A stretch of DNA of 64,000 bases from Scortum barcoo (taxonomy: Eukaryota; Chordata; Actinopteri; Centrarchiformes; Terapontidae): contig CM041536.1 in NCBI GenBank assembly GCA_023238725.1, forward strand, positions 11,992,271 to 12,056,270, written 5' to 3'. A program made the position numbers and the translations under genes. Under the pieces are notes generated by a model. That model saw nothing but the letters and a program-made list of their open reading frames with translations, was not told the DNA's origin and did not search any database. Shown here piece by piece: positions 1 to 10,504 of the stretch (positions are counted from its first letter, which is position 1; every line of letters begins with the position of its first letter).

Positions 1-786
1 AATGAGTTCAAAGCACGGACATAAACCGATTTTATTGAAAAAATAATAAAAAGAGCACTAGCAGTGTATTGTTGGGCTGGTTAATCTCTGGTTCAAATAT
101 GAACTGTATGTTTCTCATTTGGTTCTGATTTGCAAATGAAAGATTAAACTTAAGCATCCTCAATGCCAGTTGAAACACAAAAAGACACAAAATGCCCCTC
201 TTTATTTGCAGTCATCTCAAGAGGGAGATAGGCTTCTTCATACTTTGAGATTGACTGAGGCGTTTGAATTAATGACATTGATCATGGCTCAGTTACAAAT
301 ACTACAATACAATGCCACAAAATGTCTGCTCTAAAAAAAGATCTATTCATTCCACATTTTCCCTTTATATGACCTCTCTGCAATGGCTCTGACTCTCTTT
401 TGTTTGGGAACCACCACATTAAAACTTTTGAGAACATTCCCCTTGACCGGGAAATTTTATCCCACTGGATGAGTACTGTATGATTTGTTCTTGAGTTCCT
501 AAAATAAAGCAAATGAGTGGCTGGGGACAGATATAAAATACAGCCAGCATGACCCTGCCTGACTCTACGTGAATGAATTTTAAGACGCACATTTAAAAAA
601 CAAATATTCCAGCCATATTTAATGGCACTTTAAAAACTTAAATAAACCCCAATCACATTAACACAAATAGGGCATTTGTGGTTAATGAGTGCACAAAATT
701 TGGATGTCGTTTTTTTGCTGTGACCTCTTTTAGTTTTCTTAACACAGATGCTGCAACTAACTGATCCTTGCTTTTGTTTCTTGCAG
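1..786. other. Left-edge noncoding sequence, probably intron or intergenic
   Basis: I see no convincing exon on either strand in this AT-rich stretch. The long minus-strand frame at 282-590 has no family resemblance and no matching splice signals. The right end of the stretch is a strong pyrimidine-rich splice acceptor on +, ending at 786, so part of it may be the last intron of an upstream + gene. Confidence 0.4.
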
Positions 787-821
787 TTCATTTGAAGCGT
801 GATGGCATTCAGACACTTTAA
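787..821 (+). CDS. Candidate terminal coding exon of an unidentified upstream gene
   Basis: A long pyrimidine tract ending in ttgtttcttgcag gives a very good acceptor at 786. In one frame the following bases encode a short tail, HLKRDGIQTL, and then a TAA stop at 819-821. About 520 bp of noncoding sequence follow, then AATAAA at 1343-1348, which would suit a 3' UTR. I do not recognise the peptide. From the human gene order (PKP3, SIGIRR, ANO9) an anoctamin-9 relative transcribed on + would be a guess, but nothing in ten residues proves it. The acceptor could also be fortuitous. Confidence 0.25.
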
Positions 822-1342
822 TGTTTTTCCCCTGAGGACACGAGCCCGGTGTTGCCTTGTGCATTAAAGTGTCCAGACTATCACAGTGCTGAGTCAACTC
901 CAGAGCCATTAATCATCTCTCTGCAGAGTTCAGACAGAGGGCTCTCACTCCCTTTTATTATTTGCAGTCAAATGTTAAGTGCTGGCTTTCTGGATTCTCA
1001 TCTGTGAAATGGACAGACTCATTTTTCTTGGACTTAAACAAGTGTACAGTAACTGATTTTACTGACCACATCTTTCATGAGATTATCCTTATTCTTTTTT
1101 AAGAATGCACTGATTGCTTACTGTTGGATCTCTATATTTGTGAGATGTATGTGAGTGTTTTTATTGAAAGCCTAAACATCATTTATACTGCTCCTGCACA
1201 TACAGTACTGATTGTGTGTTATGATGTTGCCTTACACTGTAAAAAGCGCTGTGATGATTGTCATTATTGCAGACAGAATGTGATGGTGTCTTTTGTAAAT
1301 TGGACACGAGAATGTTTTGCATTTTAATATTTTATATTATTG

Positions 1343-1348
1343 AATAAA
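1343..1348 (+). other. Poly(A) signal AATAAA
   Basis: Canonical AATAAA hexamer about 520 bp downstream of the candidate terminal exon at 787-821. It fits the end of that possible transcript. Confidence 0.3.
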
Positions 1349-1349
1349 A

Positions 1350-2330
1350 TAAGAAACTTTTGGCTTTGTGTAATGTCTTAAATTAAGTTAGCCAATTAAG
1401 TTAGTAAGTTTGTCAATTAAAGGGTATGTCATAGTTGACATTTTGAATTTGCCCCATTACAGACTTTACTGTAGAAAACATTTTGTTATATTGTGTTATG
1501 CTACAGCATTTCAGCTCCATTTATGTCAGTGTTGTCTTTGGGCTGTAGTTTTCAGTGAAAACTCACAGGTCATGTCCTCCTTCTCTGTTGTTTGTGAGGT
1601 TTTAATGACCTAAGGAGGAGTTTACAATCTGCAATCACTTAAGTCACAAGTGGTGCATTTCTTATTCCCAATATGTTTACATTTAAATTTTTATACACAA
1701 AATATAACTAAAATGAAAATGTACCAGAAATGTATTTCTGCCAGTGTGGAATTGGCTTTGAAACAGCAGTCTGACATCCATGTATGTTGATAATATTAAA
1801 ATAAAATATAGTTGAGCACTATAGCACCCTCTGAGAAAGTCCCTTTTATAAGGGTTTATAAATCATACCTTAATTAATGGTAAGCACAAAGTTTGTGAGT
1901 ATTCTATAGGTGAGTTATAATCATTATTAAGGACACCTTCTATGACAGCTAAAATCATCTGACTGGTTGGAAACTTGGAAACAGAATAGAGTTAAAGCCA
2001 CTTGGTCCACATGAATAACTTTAACACAGAAAAAACTGCAGTATTGATGAGTGGTCATGGGAAACCATGAACATTTAGCCATAAATTAACAACATTCATA
2101 ATTGCAAATAATACCATTTAGAAATAATAAACAACAGCCAGCAGCATTTTTAACAATAAGACAAACCAAACGTCCGTAACTTATTTATAAAGATTGAAAG
2201 CAAATGTTTTATCATTTTATTTATTTACATCATTAAAATGTACACATCCTGTATAAAATCTGCCTTACTTGTCATCTTTGAAGCCTTTGAAGACGTGTGT
2301 AAAAATAAAAAGTTTACATTAGGATGCTGT
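1350..2330. other. Intergenic AT-rich spacer upstream of sigirr
   Basis: AT-rich, with no exon, RNA gene or clear repeat that I can support. It separates the possible upstream 3' end from the GC-richer sigirr promoter region. Confidence 0.4.
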
Positions 2331-2339
2331 CGTGTTTCT

Positions 2340-2636
2340 TTCAGTCTTCCGGTGCCATCTACTGAGTTTCGCTGAGACGCAGGTGAAAGCCGATGCACAC
2401 GTCATGTGACCTCGGTGGGGCCAATCAGCAGCAGAGTTTCGGGGCCATCCAGGTGCAGCCGGTCAACCAGAAGCCTGACGGACGTCCGCGCAGCAGGCAC
2501 CTTCACGTCCCTGCGCGACGTAATGAAACTGTGATAAAGTGAAGAGGTGAACTCGCAGGCAGTAATGTAGCTTCACACAAAACACCAACCGGTTCATTTC
2601 TCACCTGAGGAAGGAGGAAGAGGAAGACCGCGGCTC
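2340..2636 (+). promoter_or_regulatory. sigirr: Putative sigirr promoter and 5' UTR
   Basis: GC content and CpG density rise sharply here relative to the flanks. A CCAAT box (ggccaatcagcagc) lies near 2418-2431, and CpG-rich sequence with a CRE-like half site (cgacgtaatg) lies near 2516. The first ATG with a signal peptide follows at 2637. The transcription start is not determinable from sequence alone. Confidence 0.4.
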
Positions 2637-5600
2637 ATGGCTCTGATTTTACTTTCTCTCTTACTGGCGTGCGCTGCTGGATGGGACGAGAGTTTCCTGA
2701 CAGCCGGTAAGGATGAAACGAAACTCAACTTTATTCACTTGAGTCCTCTCAGATACGGTATGTCTGCGCTTTATGGTGAAGTCCAGCTGTAAACACACCG
2801 AATGAGTTCACACCTGAAGGATTCACCCTGTTATTTTTGGCACATTAGTTCATTGAAAACTGTGAGTCAGGGTGAGACCTCTGCGTAAACAGCGCGTCAG
2901 TGCGCATGTGGTCCGTGTGTGTGCAGGCTCACAGGCACCTGTCACATGATGTTACCTGGCGACAGGAGGGCCAGACCTGGACTTCGGACCCGGATGCGTC
3001 CCTATGTTTGAGAAATGGTTCAAAAAAAGAAAAAGAACAGACGAAACCACTAAACGGAGAGAGCAGCCGTGCGGGGTTTTTGTGGTATTTGACACCGTAA
3101 ATAGGAGCGCATGCGCTGAATATCCTGAAATACAGGTCCAGGTTCAAAAGGGCAGCTCGTATTAGATAACTTGTCTGATTTTACGTTTAAATCTGCCTTA
3201 ACACAGGGTAAAAAGTAGATGTGTTGTAATTTTAAATAGGGCTCTTTTGCTTTTATTGTCAAAGTCAAAGAGCAAGGAGCGATTTTATGTTTTGTCCAGG
3301 TCAGCAAAAAAAAACTCTGCCCTGCCTGGGCAAAAGTGTAAACAAGTTTTATCTTCATGCAACATTAGACACTCACTAAAAGCCACACTGAAGCCAAACA
3401 CAGTCTTCTATGCTTCTATGCAAAGCGTGTGCATCCACAGACTGTATGCAAAGTGCTTCTCTAAAGGAAGCAAAGCCGCCGTCCATTGGCTTCAATACTG
3501 AACTTACTGTGACTTGACTGTGACATTAAATACCCAGTAAAACAAACAACATATGACAATCCTCTACCCTGAGACCCTCAGTTTGAATGAGAAAAAAGCT
3601 CCCCCAAAAACCTTTTAACTTAAAGGTTTTTTGGGGAAAAAAACTTAAGGAAACGCAACAGAGGAGGGATCGCTCTCCCAGGACAGATAGATTTATGTCA
3701 TTATTCAGGCAAGGTTTTGGCAAGGTGCAACTCAGTTTTTAGTGCCACAGGAATCCTTGTATTGACCTTGTATTATTATCTTCTATAAGCATTACTTCCA
3801 CAAAAGAGCCCTGGTGTAGGATCAGTATTCTGTTTCCCAGAGCTGTGGGATCTGAATCACTTTTGAGACAGAAAATGCTGAATTGTTGCATGCCTGATGA
3901 AAAAACTCCCCATGTCTCTATTTACAGCTCAGACTTGTGTGGATGAGAGCAGGTTTGAGGAGCAGGTGCTCTATGTGGGGCAGCAGGGGCCTCCGCACCG
4001 ACTGATCTGCCCTCTGAAGGTTGTAACCGCAGCAACTCGGGCTGACCTGGCAGAAGGACTGTCAGCAGCTACCTGCCCAGGATGGGAAGGGCTTCATGGA
4101 GTTTGGCAGCCTCAGCTTGGAAGACCAAGGCAATTACACCTGTACACAACAGCGCAATAGCACAGCCTCATTTACTGTGCGTCTCATAGTTAAAGGTAAG
4201 TGTTATTCCCATGAAGTCATCTTAAACCTGATACTGTAATTGTGCGACTCTTGCAGTGCGGGGGTTGAATGGGCTAGCTGAACGGATACACCTACAAGGC
4301 ATTTTGTTTCCCTGCCTTCCAGCAATAGTCTCGGGCTGTAGGCGGCATGAAGGCCTCTATTGTCTGGAATGAACACAGATAACATTGGTATGCCTTTACA
4401 CAGAGTCCCAGTGCTCCAAAGCCCCGGAGTTTAAATCCAACGGGGGCTTGACAGAACTCAGGAGGCCAGTGGGATCCACTGTGAAACTGAACTGCACTGC
4501 TCTCCTCTTCTGGGACCCTGGAGAGGAGCAATGTGACACCACGCTGCAGTGGAGCAAAGATGGTCGACCCCTCGGCAATCACACACATTACACTCAGAAC
4601 ACCTCCTCATGGTGATTAGAAGTGTTTTTTTTGTGTGTGTGAGTGTTTTCATTATCATCTATCAAAAAATAAAGTATTCGATAGTAGGAACAAGATCACA
4701 TTTTCTGTCCTTCTTATCAGGTCTCCTGTTGTCGGCCAGCTGATGGTTAACAGCCTGCTGGTGATCACCCTCAGAGAGCTGGAGGATTTTGGGCTCTACA
4801 GCTGCACAGTGAGGAACATTTCCTCTGACTTCAGCCTCCTCGATTCAAGTAAGACAACTGCAGAGAGCTGCAGTCTATATGCTGTGTCTCTTACGCTGTT
4901 TTAAACATGTTACCAACTATAATTAACACACAGAAGTGGAATGGAGAAAATATGAGAGGCAAGTCTCTATAACTATGCAGACATTATTAGTGTATATCAA
5001 AACTGTTTTCATATCATTTGGAGCAGCTGGAAGTCAGCCAAGTTCGCACACTGTGATACCTGCCTGGGATTTTACTTACCTTAAAATGGAGACTTGTTTT
5101 ATTACATACAGTGTTTTCCGTGTGATACAAAGAACGTTTATGACACTCAGTTACAGAAACGATCAGTCTGCGTAATTTTACAGTCTTGTTTTGGCAGGAA
5201 GCCTAGCCCAGCAGTTAATATGTCAGCACCAGACAGACAGTTCAAAGTCCTCAAAATTCACAACATGTATTGATTCTGATTCATGTTACTTAATCCCTGA
5301 ATTAACTGTGCGTTCACATCTGTCCAGTTTTATATTCTCTTAATTTTCTTTTAGTTGAAGGGACCAAGGTGAACAGGCACACTCTACTTCAGGAATCCAT
5401 ATTCCTTAGTTTGTTATGATGAATTTTAATCAAGAATTGGTCAGTCATTTTATCATTTTATGTTTTGCTTTGTTTTTGTTTTTTTGCTGTATTCAGATAG
5501 CCCCAGTCACACAGCTGCTGTCATGGCAGCCGTCACCCTCCTCCTCTTCCTGGCTTTAGCTGCTGTTGTGTACTCCAGGTGTCACTTAAACATCAAACTC

Positions 5601-8600
5601 TGGTACAGGAACTCTTATGGAGAATATGAATTGAATGGTGAGTCTTCTGTTGAAGTGATGTACTGTAAAGTTGCTGTATTTCTTTATAAGACTGTAGTTT
5701 TAACACCATGGGTATATTTGTGTCTCCATGTCTTCAGATGGCAAATTATATGATGCCTATATCTCCTATGTGAACAATGATCATGACAGGAAGTTTGTCA
5801 ACTTTATTCTCAAACCTCACCTGGAGAAAAAAAATGGATACAAAGTGCACCTCAACGACAATGATATCCTACCTGGCTCAGGTTAGCTTTCTGTATTTTG
5901 TTTTTTATAGGAACATATTTAATCTATTTTTTTGACCATTTTTTATTTCTTGTAATATTCATAATCCGTAATTTTCAGATTCACGTCTTCCTGCCTTATT
6001 TCACTAAATGTGAAAACTGATTTTATACACTGCACATCTGTATTATGTGTCTCCAGAACCTTCTGCAGAGCTACTAATGAACATGAGTCGCTCCCGGCGT
6101 TTGATCGTGTTGCTCTCATATGCTTATCTTGAGCAGGACTGGTGTTGCAGTAACTTCAGGTCAGAATGCAGAAACAACTGTATTAACAATGTTCAAACAG
6201 CATTTTACAAAATACTGTATAAAACTGAGTACAATTACTGTGGCATTTCTACATTACACCACATGAGGTCAGTGTTGCTGCTATACAATGCAGCATCTAC
6301 AATACAATGACACAGAAGTTGTGTGTTTTCAGACAGGGCCTCTTGCACTTGTTGGAGTTATGTCAGCAGCCCATCCTCATCATGTTGGAGGGTCAGTTCA
6401 AACGCATGAGGCCTGAGATCAAGCAGCAACTCAGCGAGTACCAGCACCACCTCACCGTACTCACCTGGAGATACAACTCTGTGGTAAGATCCACAATAAT
6501 TCTTATTAGTGCTTTAATGATAAAGCAAAAGCTTTCTGAGCAAACCTTTATTTTAATAATCCAATTTTAAACACTGTTTATGTTATGATGTTATGGATCC
6601 TGTTTTGGATTCCATAGAAATCATTTATTATTATGTGAAAGCTATCTAAACTGTACATATGTGCAGTGTTTATGTTGTTTATACATAGTGTCTGGGCTCT
6701 TTCTGTCCTCTCTTCCACTGGGAGCATGTTGCATACCACTATTACATGAGCATCACATGCCAATCTCTCTGAAATCCCCAAAACTCTTGTTTTACATTTG
6801 AAGTATATTTCTTAAATATTTAAGATCCCTGTATCTAAACACACACTCACACACACACACTCTCTATCTAAAGCAAAAGTAAGAGTTTAAGTTCAGTAAA
6901 AACATCCTTAAATATAATTTTTAAATGCCAGAATTTAACACTCAAATATATACTCGACCTCCTTCCTTATGACTGTATGGATATGATTTGATCAGACTTG
7001 ACTGACTACAGTTAGTCACATGTTGATTTATGCTCAAGTTGTGATTGGTGCACATCAGCTTCCAACGGAACCCAACCAACTGCAAACCAGATAGAAGAGC
7101 TCAGGAATAGCCAAAATTGTTCAAACTTGTTAGATGATATTATACTTTAAAGTAAGGTGGTTCAGTTCAGTTTGACTCTAAGCATGCTCTGTACTGTGTT
7201 CACTGTCTGCAGACTCCCTCATCAGTCTTTTGGAAGGAGCTGGCTTTAGCGATGCCTCGCAGAGTCGTCTTTCACAGTGCGTCTGCAGGCGACCCCCAGA
7301 CTGTGCTACAAGATGACAAGGACCCCATGCTGACCCTCGACCCCGACTACCTGGACTGCCGCTCAGACGCCGACCCTGCTGGAGATCTGGGTAAGAGCAT
7401 GTTTACTGGACTAGAGAGTCCTCAAGCACTAATGTTCGGTCCACTCTTCATATAAAGATAAATATGCAAAAAAGTTTGCATAAATGAAAAATGCCATTTG
7501 TTTGCACATGCAAATGAAAGAAATAAACTTTGACGCTGCACCACCATGTACAAGTAACAGTGCAGCATGACTGTTTATATTTAAACATTTACATTTTCCA
7601 TGTAGAGACAACATACTGAGGCAAGCATGCTCATGTTTAACAGCCATCTGCTGACTCTGATCCAGAGATGTAAATGCTTGTCAACGGTTCTGGCATTTCT
7701 TGCACTTTTTAAAAAATTAGAATATAAAATGTTATAGCCTATATGCAATCCTCAACCTGAAAGAGATTCTTTTTTTCTACTCAGTGTGCAGTTGAAACCT
7801 AACCTAAACCAGCTTGACCTAGTTTGAATTAAAAGAGACACAACAACAGTTAATCTTTAACTTTAGTGTTAGTAAATCATTATATCATGAGATTGCACAT
7901 ATCTTTTTACAGCAACAGCTTGTCTGTGATATTTTGCATCCAGATATGTAATATTTATTATTTGAATTTGAAATGAGCTATTCTGCATTTTACATTTGGT
8001 ACTTAAACTAAATGTTGTTGCTGATACATTTCTATTTTTAGTACTTTAATTTAAGTACAAGATTTGAGTACTTTTTATGCTAAGTACAGTTTATGCTAAT
8101 CTAAGCTAAACAGCTGCTGGCTGTGGCTTCATAATGAATGGATAAATATGTGAGTGGTATTGATCCTCTATAATATACTCTACAAGAAAGCAAATCAGCA
8201 TTTCATAAAATATAAGACCAGTTCTTGAATAAAGGAACACGTATTGTCACTGTATAGTAAAAACATTTTTACACTTTTACACCTTTAAGCTTAAATGTAT
8301 TACCTGTTTAAGGGGCAAAAAAATGTGTATGACTAAAACCAGAATTTTTAATTTGAAATTCAGGGCAGATCATTCATTTACATGAAAGTTGTAATACAGC
8401 TCAAACAGTAAATCAGAACAGCAGCAAAAAATATGTTGCATTCGCGTTGATTAAGGACCCATTTTTCTGCTTTTTTCTTTCTGTTGCAGGCCTTCGCCTC
8501 CCTGCGTACAAGGCTCTGGCCTGTACAGCTCCTGTCCTCCCTGCTGCTCCCATTACCGTGCCTGAGCCCAAACCCTCGGATATAGATGTGTCCGACTTGG

Positions 8601-8662
8601 GATCACGCAACTATGGAGCCCGCTCTGACTTCTACTGCCTGGTTACCGAGGAGGCCATTTGA
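2637..8662 (+). CDS. sigirr: SIGIRR/DIGIRR-type IL-1 receptor family protein (two Ig domains plus TIR), with an exon 2 frameshift
   Basis: Negative regulator of IL-1R/TLR signalling by family. Ten exons: 2637-2706, 3928-4195, 4404-4611, 4721-4848, 5497-5637, 5738-5881, 6057-6159, 6333-6483, 7213-7390, 8490-8662; all introns are GT-AG and phases match after exon 2. Order of parts: signal peptide MALILLSLLLACAAG; Ig1 (exon 2, LICPL to NYTC); Ig2 (exons 3-4, LNCTAL to LYSC); membrane helix and basic stop (exon 5, ending YSRCHLNIKLWY); TIR domain from DGKLYDAYISY (exon 6) to box 3 FWKEL (exon 9); C-tail DVSDLGSRNYGARSDFYCLV, which closely matches the mammalian SIGIRR end. Mammalian SIGIRR has one Ig; the extra N-terminal Ig fits the teleost form described as DIGIRR. 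The box 3 Arg-Tyr of IL-1R1 is Ala-Leu here. Exon 2 is 268 nt, one too many: frame is lost between about 4027 and 4055 and a stop appears at 4158-4160. Without one base the total is 1563 nt (520 aa). sigirr versus digirr orthology is unsettled. Confidence 0.93.
3601..3636. repeat. Inverted repeat / hairpin in sigirr intron 1
   Basis: Arms cccccaaaaaccttt (3601-3615) and aaaggttttttgggg (3622-3636) are complementary apart from one bulged A/T, around a 6-nt loop. It has no coding function; it may be a small palindromic mobile-element relic. Confidence 0.6.
8033..8215. repeat. Degenerate teleost repeat fragments in sigirr intron 9
   Basis: The first part (8033-8085) has the aagtac/gtacttt-rich core also present near 24540, 35330 and 62250. 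The second part (about 8090-8215) matches the right half of the MITE-like element seen at 14458-14923: a gctaagct-like core, a gctgctggctgtggcttcat segment, gagtggtattgatc, and an end resembling gcatttcataaaat. The two families abut here. Confidence 0.55.
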
Positions 8663-9159
8663 TTTTCACTCACTTCTGCTGATGGAGATCTCCATTAGTA
8701 TTGCTTAACATTTATCTATATCAGTGTCTTAAATATGTCTCAGTATATGTTTATCTATACAGTGTGTAATCAAATGGTGTTCTGTGTCCACTCACCAAAG
8801 ACAGATTTTTGATGTTAATGTGTTTTTTACTGTTTTGTAAAATATTTTATATGGGTTATTTTAATATGAGAAATTATCAGAAAAAGAAAGAAATTTTGAT
8901 TTATTTTCATTTCACAGCCAAGATCTTTCAGTAAGTCAGTAAGATGAGCAGTTTGTCTTGATTTGACAGCTGACACCCAGGGTTGGGATGGAAAAAAAAG
9001 GTGACTCATTTGAAGCCAGAATGCCGCTTTCGTTTTGCACACTACAAGGACACTCATGACTGAAAACGTTCTTTTCCATTCCATTCTTGCAATCTTTGTA
9101 CAGATGGGGGGCTTTGTATTTGATGTTAACAACTCTGATGACAATGTGGCAATCACAAT

Positions 9160-9165
9160 AATAAA
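9160..9165 (+). other. sigirr: Poly(A) signal AATAAA for sigirr
   Basis: AATAAA about 500 bp after the sigirr stop codon, preceded by noncoding sequence. The likely pkp3 poly(A) signal on the opposite strand is about 250 bp further right, so the two genes converge. Confidence 0.55.
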
Positions 9166-9411
9166 GCAATTTGATGAAGTACTTTGCTTATTTCTGTCTG
9201 TACCAGCTATATATAATGTTTATCTGCAGTGTGCTAAGAGCCTCAATAAGAGTGCAGCAGGGAACGTCTGGTATTGTTCCTGTCTGAGCAGGAGCAAATA
9301 TGTAAACAGGGTGTGGCTGACATTTCACCAGGCTTGTGTCAGTCTGCTTCAGTCACAGCAAATGCTGCAGCATGCACACAAGAAATGACATTGCACTTCC
9401 ATATCTGTCTC

Positions 9412-9417
9412 TTTATT
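9412..9417 (-). other. pkp3: Candidate pkp3 poly(A) signal
   Basis: tttatt on the + strand (AATAAA on -), about 1.1 kb past the pkp3 stop codon. A second candidate lies near 9548, so the true end is uncertain. Confidence 0.35.
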
Positions 9418-10504
9418 AGCTGAAAAATATCCAAATAATGTCTGCCTGTTTACAGCACAAATGTTAATATTACAGCAGTCACTGAAACACAAGGCAAGAG
9501 CAGTAATAGCAACAATTCAAAGGGTTAATCTGATTTTTTGTGCTAAACTTTTTATTTGAATACCTATAAGTTACAGACATAGAGTGAAACTATCACACTT
9601 ACCAATCAAAATAATCCAATCTGAAGCTTGTATTTGTTCTGAGAACCAAGTTAGGTTTTTTACACTCTCGCCATTTATTAAAATAGACAAATAGCGCTTA
9701 TAATAACATGTTAAACTAAACAAACAGACACAATGAGTTCAGTTTGACAAGGCGAAGTCACACATGAGCTTCGTGTATGACAAGACAGATTTCACAAGCC
9801 AAGAAAGCACAAAGCTAAAAACAAAACTGAACTTTGGAAGCACAATCACTTAAATCCCAGATTTCTCAAATTTATTAATATCCAGATTCAAAATATTTCT
9901 ATAAATCTCCTGTGGTTTACAATCAGTTAGAACTATACGTTTTAATTTTGAGTCACTTATAAACATATTTATTTATCCAAAAACTACAAATAACAAAGAA
10001 TAAAGCTACGGTATAAAAAACATTTGATTTCTGTGTAAAAGACAAAGCAATATCTACAAAATGACAATAAGGCACTAGTGTCCACCATTATTGTCCATCA
10101 GCATCTGTGAATTGCTTTCAAATAGCAAAAGCACAAACAGCTGCAGTACATACTGCTCTGACAGAAAAGAAATCCCTGATTCCACACTAAAACATACAGT
10201 GTTCAAACAAAGAGAGAAAATGGTTAAGGTGCACACAAATCTATCAGTCCATCAATAATCCACCATACTGGATCCACATTTCTTGAACTGCACCGACGAG
10301 TTTTAAGAATACACAGGAAGCCCTTTTCCATTGGGTAGATCCTCCATTATTGGAATGTTTATGTTGTTATCACAAAGTACGGCAGATAAAAGCTGAACCT
10401 ACGTTATCTTTGAACAGTATACACAGTCTATTTACTCCCACACATCAGGAAAGACGTCCTCCAGAGGGTGCAGGACTGATCACTGTTATAGAAGTGATCT
10501 TGTT

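Larger units (their letters stand above)
8663..10504. other. Convergent 3' UTRs of sigirr (+) and pkp3 (-)
   Basis: No coding exon is visible. The left part is the sigirr 3' UTR up to about 9180. The right part is the pkp3 3' UTR read leftwards from the stop at 10505. Minus-strand AATAAA signals (tttatt on +) occur at 9412-9417 and near 9548. Confidence 0.5.

Noticed and set aside
282..590. 102-residue minus-strand open frame near the left edge
   Set aside because: No domain resemblance. Splice-like signals inside it do not join with another exon in the window, and neighbouring frames contain stops. Treated as chance.
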